Origin: Paraescarpia echinospica
Taxonomy: Eukaryota; Annelida; Polychaeta; Sabellida; Siboglinidae
Length of the DNA: 64,000 bases
Reading direction: 5' to 3'
Assembly: GCA_020002185.1 (NCBI GenBank)
Contig: CM034531.1
Coordinates: 85,121,108 to 85,185,107 of the forward strand
Every line of letters starts with the position of its first letter. The first letter of the stretch is position 1. Positions 54,968-64,000 of this stretch are shown piece by piece. The notes beneath the pieces were generated by a model. The model was given only the letters and a program-made list of their open reading frames with translations, made no database searches and was not told the DNA's origin. A program made the translations under genes and the position numbers.

Positions 54968-55895
54968 GCAGCTTTAGATGACAGCAGTTGGCAGCAGTCC
55001 CACTACAGCAGTTGACTGCATTCCTGCTTCAGCAGTTGGCAGCAGTCCCACTACAGCAGTTGGCAGCAGTTTCACTACAGCAGTTGGCAGCAGTTTCACT
55101 ACAGCAGTTGGCAGCAGTTTCACTACAGCAGTTGGCAGCAGTTCCGCTACAGCAGTTGGCTGCAGTTTCACTACAGCAGTCCTGCTACAGCACTTGGCAG
55201 CAGTTTCACTGCAGCAGTTAGTAGAAGTCCCGCTACAGCAGTTGCCAGCAGTCCCGCTACAGACGTTGACTTCAGTCCCGCCACAGCAGTCCCACTACAG
55301 ACGTTGACTTCAGTCCCGCCACAGCAGTTGACAGCAGTCCCGCTACAGACGTTGACTTCAGTCCCACCACAGCAGTTGGCAGCAGTCCCGCTACAGACGT
55401 TGACTTCAGTCCCGCCACAGCAGTTGACAGCAGTCCCACTACAGCAGTTGGCAGCAGATGCACTACTGCAGTACACAGCAGGAGGAAGCTGCAGTTCCGC
55501 CGCCACAGCAGCTGGAACCAGCAGCGCCGCAGCAGTCAGCAGCAGCAGCACCGCCGCCACAGCAGTCAGCAGCAGTAGTTCCGCCGCAACAGCAGTTGCC
55601 AACACTGCAGCAACAGTCGGCAGGAATGCCACAGCAGTCGGCAACAGTGCCAGTACAGCAGTGGACAGAAGCCATATAGCAGTGGGCGAAGTTGTAACAG
55701 CAGTTTGCGCAAACAGTTCCACTACAGCAGTTGGCAGCTGAGGTACAGCACTGTGTTGGAATGCTCAAGCAGTTGTTAACACCAGCGACAAAGCTGCCGA
55801 CAACAGCATTACAACAGTGGGCAGCTTCTCTGCAGCAGTTGCCAATAGTGACGCAACAGAAGTTGACAGATAACGCACTACAGCAGTTGGCAGCA
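54968..55895. repeat. CAG-rich minisatellite, 24-bp unit
   Basis: Units of TTGGCAGCAGTTTCACTACAGCAG and variants, moving to 54-bp compound units with ACGTTGACTTCAG, then to shorter CAGCAG-rich mixtures to the right. The length in threes leaves several frames open on both strands (Leu-Ala-Ala-Val-x-Leu-Gln-Gln octapeptides; Cys-rich on the other strand). I see no evidence that they are translated. Confidence 0.88.
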
Positions 55896-56300
55896 ACATC
55901 TAGCATGTAGTGTCATCACAGTAACATCTAGCATGTAGTGTCATCACAGTAACAGTTCTAATTTCATATGATGTCTATGTGCAGAACATAAAAAAGTGAC
56001 AACCTGCGATTTACCCAGGAGGCCAAATGGTTTTTGGTGAAAGTAGACGTAGAATGCTGTAAAAGGTTTCATTCCAAAAATCATTTCTATATACATGTGT
56101 ATCATGACTTGGGTGGACCAACTTGTGAATATGCCACTGGAAACTTGTAAGTGGTGCTCATGTTTTTACAGCGGCGTCATTGCATAGCCTTCTGAAAGTC
56201 TCATCCTACCTAGCTGTCAGTGCCAACACAAGTTTATTCTCTTGTCCTGACCTGAATATTAGTACTTTGCTCCCTGTCATTTGTTCTTGAGACTTGACAT
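55896..56300. other. Spacer before CR1 copy 2
   Basis: A 28-bp direct repeat (AACATCTAGCATGTAGTGTC, twice, 55887-55950) and otherwise no recognised feature. Confidence 0.5.
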
Positions 56301-56545
56301 GTTATTATTATGAGGAGAGATGCGACAGCGATACAGGTGGTGAAGAGGTAGATATCACAGAGGCAGTTGGTAAGACTGTGAGACAGAAGACTGATGGAAG
56401 AAGACAGTGTTCAGCAAAAAACAGAAAACATGACAGGCGTGAAGGTGACAGGGGAGAAAGTGACCGTAGTGAGGTAGCCGGGGAAAAGGGACGGGAGAGG
56501 AGAGAAGAAAATGTGATGGGAGGAAAGATGAAGGGATGAAAGGAA

Positions 56546-57251
56546 GTGAGAGTAAATGTGCTAGAAGAGAAGATGACAGGAGGAAAGGGGACAAGAGAAA
56601 ACGCGACAGGAAAGAAGGGAATGGAAGAGAATGTGACGGGAGAGAAGACGGCAAGAGGAAAAGACAACAACCAGACATATGCAAACCGGAGGAGCTACTC
56701 CGAGGCAGTGATTGAGGGGGCAAGGAGAAAAGAGAGTGTTTATGGGCGATTCAATTCTGAGAAAAACAGACACGACTATATGCGAGGGGAAGGACGTTGT
56801 TGTATGTCTACCGGGGGCTAGGATAGAGCATGTGACCGAAAGGGTAGAGAAGGTATTGGGGCATGGCAAGGGAGGGTCTATACTAGTACACGTAGGGACA
56901 AACAATGCAGACAAGGAGGGAACAACTGGGATAGTTCAGAAGTACAGACATTTAGTGAAGAAGATAAAGAAGACAAGAGTGGAACAGGTTGTTCTCTCAG
57001 GAATTTTGCCAGTAATGGGAGGAAGGGAGGCAACATACAGAAACTATAAGAGGATGGCGATCAACGCACTAGTTGAGCAGATGTGTGAAGAAGAGGGCGT
57101 GGGATTCATAGATTTATGGGGGTACTTTGTTGGGAGAGAAGATATGTACATGAGAGATGGCCTCCATCTAAGTGGAAAGGGGGCAGCAGTATTCTCAGAG
57201 AATCTGCTGCGATCTGTTGACAGTGGGACAGGTTGCATCTATTTAAAATAA
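56546..57251 (+). pseudogene. CR1 ORF1 esterase, copy 2
   Basis: The charged N-terminus is split over frames (56294-56539, 56546-56821). The esterase domain is open from 56712 with RVFMGDSILRKTDTTI, VHVGTNNADKEGTT and MRDGLHLSGKGA. It overlaps the ORF2 frame start (57233) by the same 19 bases as copy 1. Confidence 0.83.
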
Positions 57252-57833
57252 ATTCGCAGGGGGGCCTCGCAGAGAAGCCTGAAACTGGAGGCATAGATAA
57301 AGACAACAAAAATAATTCAGCAAAGAACAGTCTGGAAAACTGTTCTGAAGCTGGATATAAATGTGTTTGTTTAAATGCAAGGAGTATAGTAAACAAAAGA
57401 AATGAACTAAACATTATGGTAAAAGATATTGACCCTCACATAATAGGTATAACCGAACCATGGGCAACTACCGATATATCATATGCCGAATTGGGACTGC
57501 CAGGATATGTAATGTTTAGGAAAGATAGAATAGGAAGAAGGGGAGATGGAGTTATTTTATATATTAAAGAATCCATCCAGGCTTATGAAATAAAATTAGA
57601 GAAGCAGATTGCGAAGAAGCTGTTTGGTGTAACATAGTTACAGGAAACTCAACGTTAACGGTTGGATTAGTTTATCGAAGTCCAAACATAAGCATAGAAG
57701 AGAATGACAAATACAAAAAGGTATAAGGGAAGTGAGCAAACGGGACTGTTATTAATTTCTACAAAGGAAAATAAAGGACATAAGGAAATATTTAGCAAAG
57801 ATAGACTGGAATAACACACTGAAGAATAACAAG
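57233..57833 (+). pseudogene. CR1 ORF2 endonuclease, copy 2 (deleted)
   Basis: It keeps CVCLNARSIVNKRNELNIMV and HIIGITEPWATTDI but shifts frame at about 57600 and loses the GDFN and SDH motifs in the deletion at 57750. Inactive. Confidence 0.82.
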
Positions 57834-58637
57834 ATTGCCATCCAGAGAATTAACTCTAGATGGCAGGTGGACAAGGAAACCCTTTGGCTTATCGAGAGTC
57901 CAACCCTTTTATCTACATATATCCAGCCCTTCTGAGGTATGTGTCGATTTTATTTTTAAACATTCACACTACTAGCACCCACACAATCATCAGATAATCT
58001 GTTCCATTCATTCACAGTCCTTTGTGAAAATGAGAACTTTCTCACGTCTAATCTACACTGCTCCTTTACTAATGTAACTTCATGTCCTCTAGTCTTTCTA
58101 TCTTTCTTAACTGAAAAAAACATATTTCTATCAATATTTTCATAACCATTCAATATTTTAAACACTTCTATCTGATCTCCTCTCAATCTCCTGGTCTCTA
58201 GTGTTGTTAAACCACATTCTTTTAGGCGTTTTTCATAACTAAGATCCCTCAGTTTTGGTATCATTTTAGTCGCTCTCCTCTACTCTTTCTAGCATATCCA
58301 TGTCCTTCTTGCGATATGGCCTCCACGCTTGTATACAATATTCTAAATGAGGCCTCGCTATTGTTTATTACTTCTTTTTCTTTATACGCTATATTTTGCC
58401 TAATTAATCCAAGGATTTTATTTCCCTTTGAAGCTGCAATTCCACACTGCTCTGAAACCTTCATGTCAGCACTGATTGTCAGCCCTAAGTTTTTTTCTTT
58501 TACAGTAGTACTTAGTACAGTTCCCCCATTGTATATTCTACATATTTGTTCCCATGTCCTGTGTGAAGGCATTTACATTTCCCAAAATTGAACAACATTT
58601 GCCACTTTTCAGACCATTTGATCAACCTGTCAAGATA
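57834..58637 (-). mobile_element. Nested 5'-truncated CR1 copy of the same family
   Basis: Its minus strand matches 18652 to 19480 of copy 1, from LDRLIKWSEKW-type sequence to the 3' tail, which abuts ACAAGATTGCCATCCAGAGA at the left. The host LINE reads AACACACTGAAGAATAA before it and AAGATAAGACGGCAAC after it. Frames: 58261-58572 and 57956-58264 (SQRTVNEWNRLSDDCVGASS). Confidence 0.85.
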
Positions 58638-60506
58638 AGACGGCAACAGAATGCTGGAATATCTTAAAGAGTGAAATTGAATGCATCATCGTCAAATTTG
58701 TTCCCTTAAAAAAACAAAGGAAACGGTCCAAAAAGAAACTCTTATTGAAAGAAGCCATTAGAAAAATTAAGTATAAACAAATGATGTGGAAGTCATAGAC
58801 ATACTGGAAATGACGAAGATTACAACATTTATAAAGAAGCACTAAACCAAGCTACAGCTGAAATTAGAAATTCAAAGAGAAGCTATGAACATAAATTAGC
58901 TTGTAATATAAAACATGACAGCAAGAGTTTTTATGCGTATGTTCGAAGCAAACAGAAAGTTCAGGATAAGGTCGGTCCTCTAGAAGATGGTGCTGGAAAT
59001 ATAATATCAAAAGGATTCTTAATGGCAGACGACCTGAATGAGTATTTTAGTTGTTTACCAGAGAAGACACTAGTTCACTGCCAGTACCAGCGGCTAAGTT
59101 CAAGGGGGCAGAATCAGACTATTTAAAACAGTTCATTGTAACCCCAGAAATGGTAGCTAAGAAAATTAGAGCTATGAAGGATAATAAATCACCTGGAGTG
59201 GATGGTATTCCACCCAAACTACTATTGGAAATTGTAGAACAAATTAGCATACCGCTTGCAACAGTTTTCAATTTGTCATTAGAAGAGGGAGTGGTTCCTT
59301 TAGAATGGAAAGAAGCAAGTCAAATAATTATAGACCAGTTAGTTTAACATCAGTGATTTGTAAATTATTAGAAAGACTAATTAAAGATCACATGGTGCAT
59401 TTTCTTGTTAAACAACTTGATAAACCCATCTCAGTATGTTGTTTTTTGGAAGATATCACTAAGTGGGTAGATGATGGATCACCAGTAGATATCATCTACT
59501 TAGATTTTCAAAAAGCTTTCGACAAAGTGCCACATCAAAGATTACTGCTTAAACTAAAGGCCCATGGCATAGGAAATGGTATAATTAACTGGATAGAAAA
59601 ATGGCTGATTGACAGAACACAACGGGTAGTTGTTGATGGGGAGGCTTCAAACTGGAAATCTGTTTTGAGTGGGGTTCCACAGGGATCAGTACTGGGACCT
59701 ATATTATTCTTAATATATATAAACGATTTGGACGATGATATAGCTAGCAAGGTATTGAAAAATGCAGATGATACAAAAGTGTTTAGAAGGATTAAAAGTG
59801 ATGGAGATAGACAGCATTTACAAGATGATCTTGACAGGTTGATCAAATGGTCTGAAAAGTGGCAAATGTTGTTCAATTTTGGGAAATGTAAATGCCTTCA
59901 CACAGGACATGGGAACGAATATGTAGAATATACAATGGGGGGAACTGTACTAAGTACTACTGTAAAAGAAAAAGACTTAGGGCTGACAATTAGTGCTGAC
60001 ATGAAGGTTTCAGAGCAGTGTGGAATTGCAGCTTCAAAAGGAAATCAAATCCTTGGATATAAAGAAAAAGAACTAATACCGCTGTACAAAACAATAGTTA
60101 GGCCTCATTTAGAATATATATGCTAGAAAGAGTACGGAGGAGAGCATCTAAAATGATACAAAAACTGAGGGATCTTAGTTATGAAAAACGCCTAAAAGAA
60201 TGTGGTTTAACAACACTAGAGACCAGGAGATTGAGAGGAGATCAGATAGAAGTGTTTAAAATATTGAATGGTTATGAAAATATTGATAGAAATATGTTTT
60301 TTTCAGTTAAGAAAGATAGAAAGTCTAGAGGACATGAAGTTACATTAGTAAAGGAGCAGTGTAGATTAGATGTCAGAAAGTTCTCATTTTCACAAAGGAT
60401 TGTGAATGAATGGAACAGATTATCTGATGATTGTGTGGGTGCTAGTAGTGTGAATATGTTTAAAAATAAAATCGACACATACCTCAGAAGGTCTGGATAT
60501 ATGTAG
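58638..60506 (+). pseudogene. CR1 ORF2 reverse transcriptase and C-terminus, copy 2
   Basis: Fragments: KIRAMKDNKSPGVDGIPPKL, IYLDFQKAFDKVPHQRLLLK, VLSGVPQGSVLGPILFLIYI and NADDTKVF (FADD here changed to NADD), then after deletions RRASKMIQKLRDLSYEKRLK and NEWNRLSDDCVG to a stop at 60506. A loss near 59330 removes NxSENYRP-type residues and one near 59420 removes the HGFF block. Confidence 0.87.
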
Positions 60507-60580
60507 ATAAAAGGGTTGGACACTCGATAAGCCAAAGGGCTTCCTTGTCCACCTGCCATCTAGTTAATTCTTTGATTTTG

Positions 60581-62285
60581 TCAAGTTGATGTTGCCAAGT
60601 GTAAATCTGCTTTTAGTTGTTTTGTGTCTTTTCTTTGAATGTTCCAGTGTCATGACTACATCAACCATCCATTTTCATAACTGGTTACTTATCTTGTCTC
60701 AGTTGTTTGCATCATATATATATATACATAATATATGTATAGAGACCCTATAAATATATACCAGTATTATGGCAGCAACGTCTAACAAGTACGTTAAAGT
60801 TAAACAGCATCATAAACAAATGCACCGCCAAACAAATATCGCAATTAATTTACGCCTGGCTATTTCTAGAGCAGATCTAGTTTTTTTTACTGTCGCCCGG
60901 CTGCGTGACTTCGTTTGTAGCGAGGGGAGTGCTGCCACCTCACGGCGCCTGGGGTGGCGAATGTGATCGTTATTTCTAGAGCAGATATCGACACGTGCAT
61001 GCACAGGCACTTAGTAATATTTTCATGGTATATACGAGGATAGAGTAATTGTTTCAAATAAATGCGACGCTACTGAATCATATATTGCATGTTTTTGTTC
61101 GTCTTGATGGGGAAATTGAGAAGAGACGTATTTCAGAGCAGATATCGATGCATGCTTGCACATGCTTGCACGTGAATAGAGTGATTGTTTCAAGTAAATG
61201 CGACACTACTGAATCATTTCCTGCTGCTCTAGAAATAAGGGCATAGGCTATTTCTAGAGCTACAAATAAGGGCGTAGGCTATTTCTAGAGCAGATCAAGA
61301 CATCCATGCATGGGCACATGAGTTAATTTCAATTGTTAATTTAATTATGTTAATTAAAATTAATTAGCTTTCTAGAAAATAACAATTTAATTAATTAACT
61401 TTACTGGAAGAGGATAATTAAATTTACAAAATCACAATTACCTTTTTTATTTGGTATTAATTACCATTATTTTAAGCAGGTGATTGCCACTGGCTTGTTC
61501 TCTGAAGTGAGAAATAGCTTTGATAATCATAGTGCACATTAGACACAAACGTAACAACCACTGTGTCAGTGGCGCAAGTTCACCCAAGTGGGGTATCAAA
61601 GAAACCTTCAGTTTTGGTTCAGGGGGTTGTTTGAACGAATCACCTGTTTGGACAGTGTCAATGATCAGTGTAAATCAATGAATAAGCTGAACTGTGGCTG
61701 TGCTTGGCCAGGTGCTATACTCGCATTTTGTAACAGTATTGACTTCTTTTGTGGCTTTTTATCACATATTGAAGGGGTTGCAATACAAACTGTATACTGT
61801 GAAAAGTGAATGAAATCCTGCAATACAATATTTAATTTTACTTCTCATTAAATGCATAAACAGTTAGTTATCAACTAATATCTGATTTAAAGTTAATTTC
61901 CAATTTAATTGAAGTTAATTTAAATTAATTTTTAATTGAATGAAAGTTAAATGTTTATTTCATTGAAAACAATTGGGAGGTTAATTTAATTAACCTAATA
62001 AATGTTAGATGGTAATTTAATTAACATTTATTGGACTTTTTTTGAGTTAAATGCAACTTAAATAACTAACTTGCCAAGATAATTGCCCTATGCCTGGCAC
62101 TTAGTAATGTTTTCATGGTATATATACGTACGTGGACAGGCTAATTGTTTCAAGTAAATGCAACACTGCTGAATAATTTTGTGCATGTTATTTCCGTCTT
62201 GATGGGGACATTGAGAAGATTTATTTCAAGAGGTGCTCTAGAAATATCGCTCTTTGCCTTTATTTCTAGATGGGTAGGCGGACAA
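60581..62285. other. AT-rich stretch with TATTTCTAGAGCAGAT motifs
   Basis: TATTTCTAGAGCAGAT or its partial forms occur at least four times between 60861 and 61290, with the inverse CTGCTCTAGAAATA near 61221 and GTGCTCTAGAAATA near 62234. The block around CACTTAGTAATATTTTCATG (61008) recurs at 62099, followed in both by GTTTCAARTAAATGC and GTCTTGATGGGGA. 61320-62060 is rich in TTAATTAA. No gene is supported. Confidence 0.5.
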
Positions 62286-62914
62286 AAATTCACAGGAAAA
62301 AGTCACGGAAATTAAGTCACAGTTTTGGTAGGAAAATAAGTCACAGGAAATACAGTCACAACATAATTTTATTTGAGGAGACGAGGACTATACACTAAAT
62401 GGTGCATTAAATACAAAGTTTTGTGATTATTAACTGATAACAAAACAAAATTTGATGATGAATGATATTTCAAAAGAAACTCTGACTTAATCTTGTACAT
62501 ATTTTTTGACATCAGAGCACAAGCGAGATTTATAAAACTTATCAAACTTGTGAACTTATTTTTGTAACTTTTGTTAATTTTGATTATTAAAGCTATTATT
62601 TAACTAAATTTGTTTACTATTTCCACTAATAATGTAAATACAAAGAACTCTACATTTAAATGTGAGCACAAATGATATTTATGTGATGTTTTATTAAACG
62701 TATAATTTTTTATATACACTGAAGTTGTTATATTTTAAGTAAATTTTTTATTATTAAAAAAATCACCCAACTTTATTTAATATTTCCACTTATACTTTAA
62801 ATACAAAGAACTTTTTTAAGATTTGAAGTTGTGTTGTGATTTTTTCTTGTTACTTAATTTCCTGTGATTTTTTCCGTGACTTTTCTTCCTGTGACTTTAT
62901 TTCCTGCATTCTCC
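62286..62914. mobile_element. MITE with repetitive long TIRs and AGATGGGT target duplication
   Basis: AGATGGGT (62278-62285 and 62915-62922) flanks a 629-bp AT-rich element. Both ends carry two to three copies of (A)AAGTCAC(A/G)GGAA in inverted orientation over about 80 bases. An 8-bp duplication fits hAT-type insertion; the outermost bases of the ends do not match well. Confidence 0.65.
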
Positions 62915-62922
62915 AGATGGGT

Positions 62923-63500
62923 GGTATTAAGCTTAAATAAAGGATGCACCACCACCACTATAAGGCAAATTTGAAAATAAAAAATGCGTTAATTACAGGT
63001 TAACTACTAAATCAATCTTGGTCTCACTTCACAACTTCAACAACGGCATCTAATTTTTAACCATGTAAAGTTCCAAATTCAAGTTAACCATACATAGTAA
63101 AACAAAAAATATAATGGTACCAATAATTATTTGCACTATCAGTGATTTTGAGATCTTTATTTACAGTTTGTATATAATATATCTCGTAATGGAGCTGTTT
63201 GTATATGCTACCATTAGGAACATGTATCTATACACACATAGATACATGGAAGACTCAAAATCGAGACAATTCATAACATAACTACTTTGTTTTCTTTATT
63301 TTGCTACATTTCTTTTCATCCAAAGTAAAATAAATGGCCAAATTAGACACAAATTGCTTAATTTCTCTTTTCACACAGAGTGGTGAGGATGTAATATACA
63401 CTCGTAATTATATAAAGAAAGAAAAAACTGTCTGCGTCTCACAGGCCTCGGTCATTAAAATTTTTTTTTATAACAATTTACAGTCGTTTTAAAGTAATTA
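62923..63500. other. AT-rich spacer, nothing recognised
   Basis: No gene or repeat identified. Confidence 0.35.
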
Positions 63501-64000
63501 CAGTAAACCTCGCCTAAGTCGGATTCAATCGGACCGAGTGATTTAATCCGAGTTATGCAAAAATCCGACTTAACCGAAGATGATATATATCCCAGCACTA
63601 ACACCAAAGGCCGCCTTCTAAAAGCCTTTAGATACATGTGAACTTGAAAGGTGATTGAATACTGCAGTAATTATACATTACATGTCCACATGCAACATAC
63701 AGCATTACGTACTATTAGAACAGTTCTGTGCTTGATTTTGGCACGAATCTCTCGTTATAGAATTAATAATTATTATTGATTGTGTCAGTCATTTTGCTCT
63801 ACGTAAATCTTTGCTGCGGCTGTCTCATGGGAATAGCCACGGACTTGTCGGTTAACTCTTTGATCTCACTGTTGTTGAGCGTCGAGTGTCACTGAGTTTT
63901 GATATCTTATTTTCAGACACCGAAACTTTGATGCATCATCGCTCAGTAAATCATCCATCGTACATACAACATCTCCATACACCTTTTGGAGTTTGTTCCA
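63501..64000 (-). mobile_element. Second pogo/Tigger copy, cut by window edge
   Basis: It starts CAGTAAACCTCGCCTAAGTC after TA (63499-63500). The rest matches the reverse complement of the right side of 6577-7808 (for instance GAATTAATAATTATTATTGA, and the tail region with CATCATCGCTCAGTAAATCA). It continues past base 64000. Confidence 0.8.

Larger units (their letters stand above)
56310..60580 (+). mobile_element. CR1-like LINE copy 2 (same family as copy 1), damaged
   Basis: Collinear with 15640-19485 from ORF1 to the TAAGCCAAAGGGCTTCCTTG tail. Lesions: frameshifts in ORF1, a deletion of about 280 bp in the endonuclease (junction near 57750), an inverted nested insertion (57834-58637), several small deletions in the RT and a frameshifted C-terminus. 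Confidence 0.88.

Noticed and set aside
54978..55906. Gln-rich and Cys-rich open frames
   Set aside because: Several overlapping frames on both strands follow the CAG minisatellite; no start context, domain or splice evidence.
1..64000. tRNA, rRNA and snRNA genes
   Set aside because: I looked for tRNA B-box GGTTCGAATCC and rRNA core sequences by eye and found none; a covariance-model scan would be decisive.

Overview
This is a eukaryotic, invertebrate-metazoan window. It is AT-rich, intron-rich and dominated by transposable elements. No prokaryotic features, rRNA, tRNA or CRISPR arrays are seen. The LINE spectrum (several CR1-like lineages, L2-like, an RTE-like tail), a Mag-type Gypsy element, pogo/Tigger copies and the intron structure fit a marine invertebrate, perhaps a lophotrochozoan such as a mollusc. 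The species cannot be fixed from the sequence alone.

Two host genes can be assembled from short exons whose splice phases agree. On the minus strand, 890-10518 holds six coding exons of a PTTG1IP (securin-binding membrane protein) homologue: signal peptide, split PSI cysteine domain, transmembrane helix, Cys6 run and basic/acidic coiled coil. The last exon probably lies beyond the left edge. On the plus strand, 38283-54609 holds seven coding exons of a MIS12 kinetochore-subunit homologue, about 254 residues, complete from ATG to stop. The genes are divergent, and the roughly 28 kb between them is almost entirely nested transposons.

Layout. 1-10.7 kb: PTTG1IP, its introns carrying a TIR element with 5-bp target duplication (2258-4461), a 40-bp minisatellite and a pogo/Tigger element (6577-7808). 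11.9-25.7 kb: an L2-like LINE split by a Mag-type Gypsy element (13171-25616, 166-bp LTRs, target duplication AGCAC). The Gypsy RT region is missing; in its place lie a two-exon zinc-finger gene (itself broken by a CR1 copy), then a foldback-like structure of 63-bp tandem repeats in two inverted arms around a promoter-like and palindrome-rich loop. 25.8-37.1 kb: hAT relic and several CR1-like LINEs, including a three-layer nest (CR1 > AGTCC/GGACT repeat > PHD-type CR1). 38-54.6 kb: MIS12, with introns holding a 1.2-kb polypyrimidine minisatellite, a 46-bp minisatellite, MITEs, a solitary tyrosine recombinase, an RTE-like tail and a third AGTCC/GGACT copy. 55-64 kb: a CAG-rich 24-bp minisatellite, a second CR1 copy with a self-nested inverted insertion, MITEs, AT-rich sequence, and the edge of a second pogo copy.

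The transposon genes are almost all broken by frameshifts, stops or insertions. The two host genes look intact in frame and splice signals. The most unusual structure is the 15.5-24.4 kb segment: a zinc-finger gene of unrecognised family joined to a foldback-like satellite, lodged inside an LTR retrotransposon.
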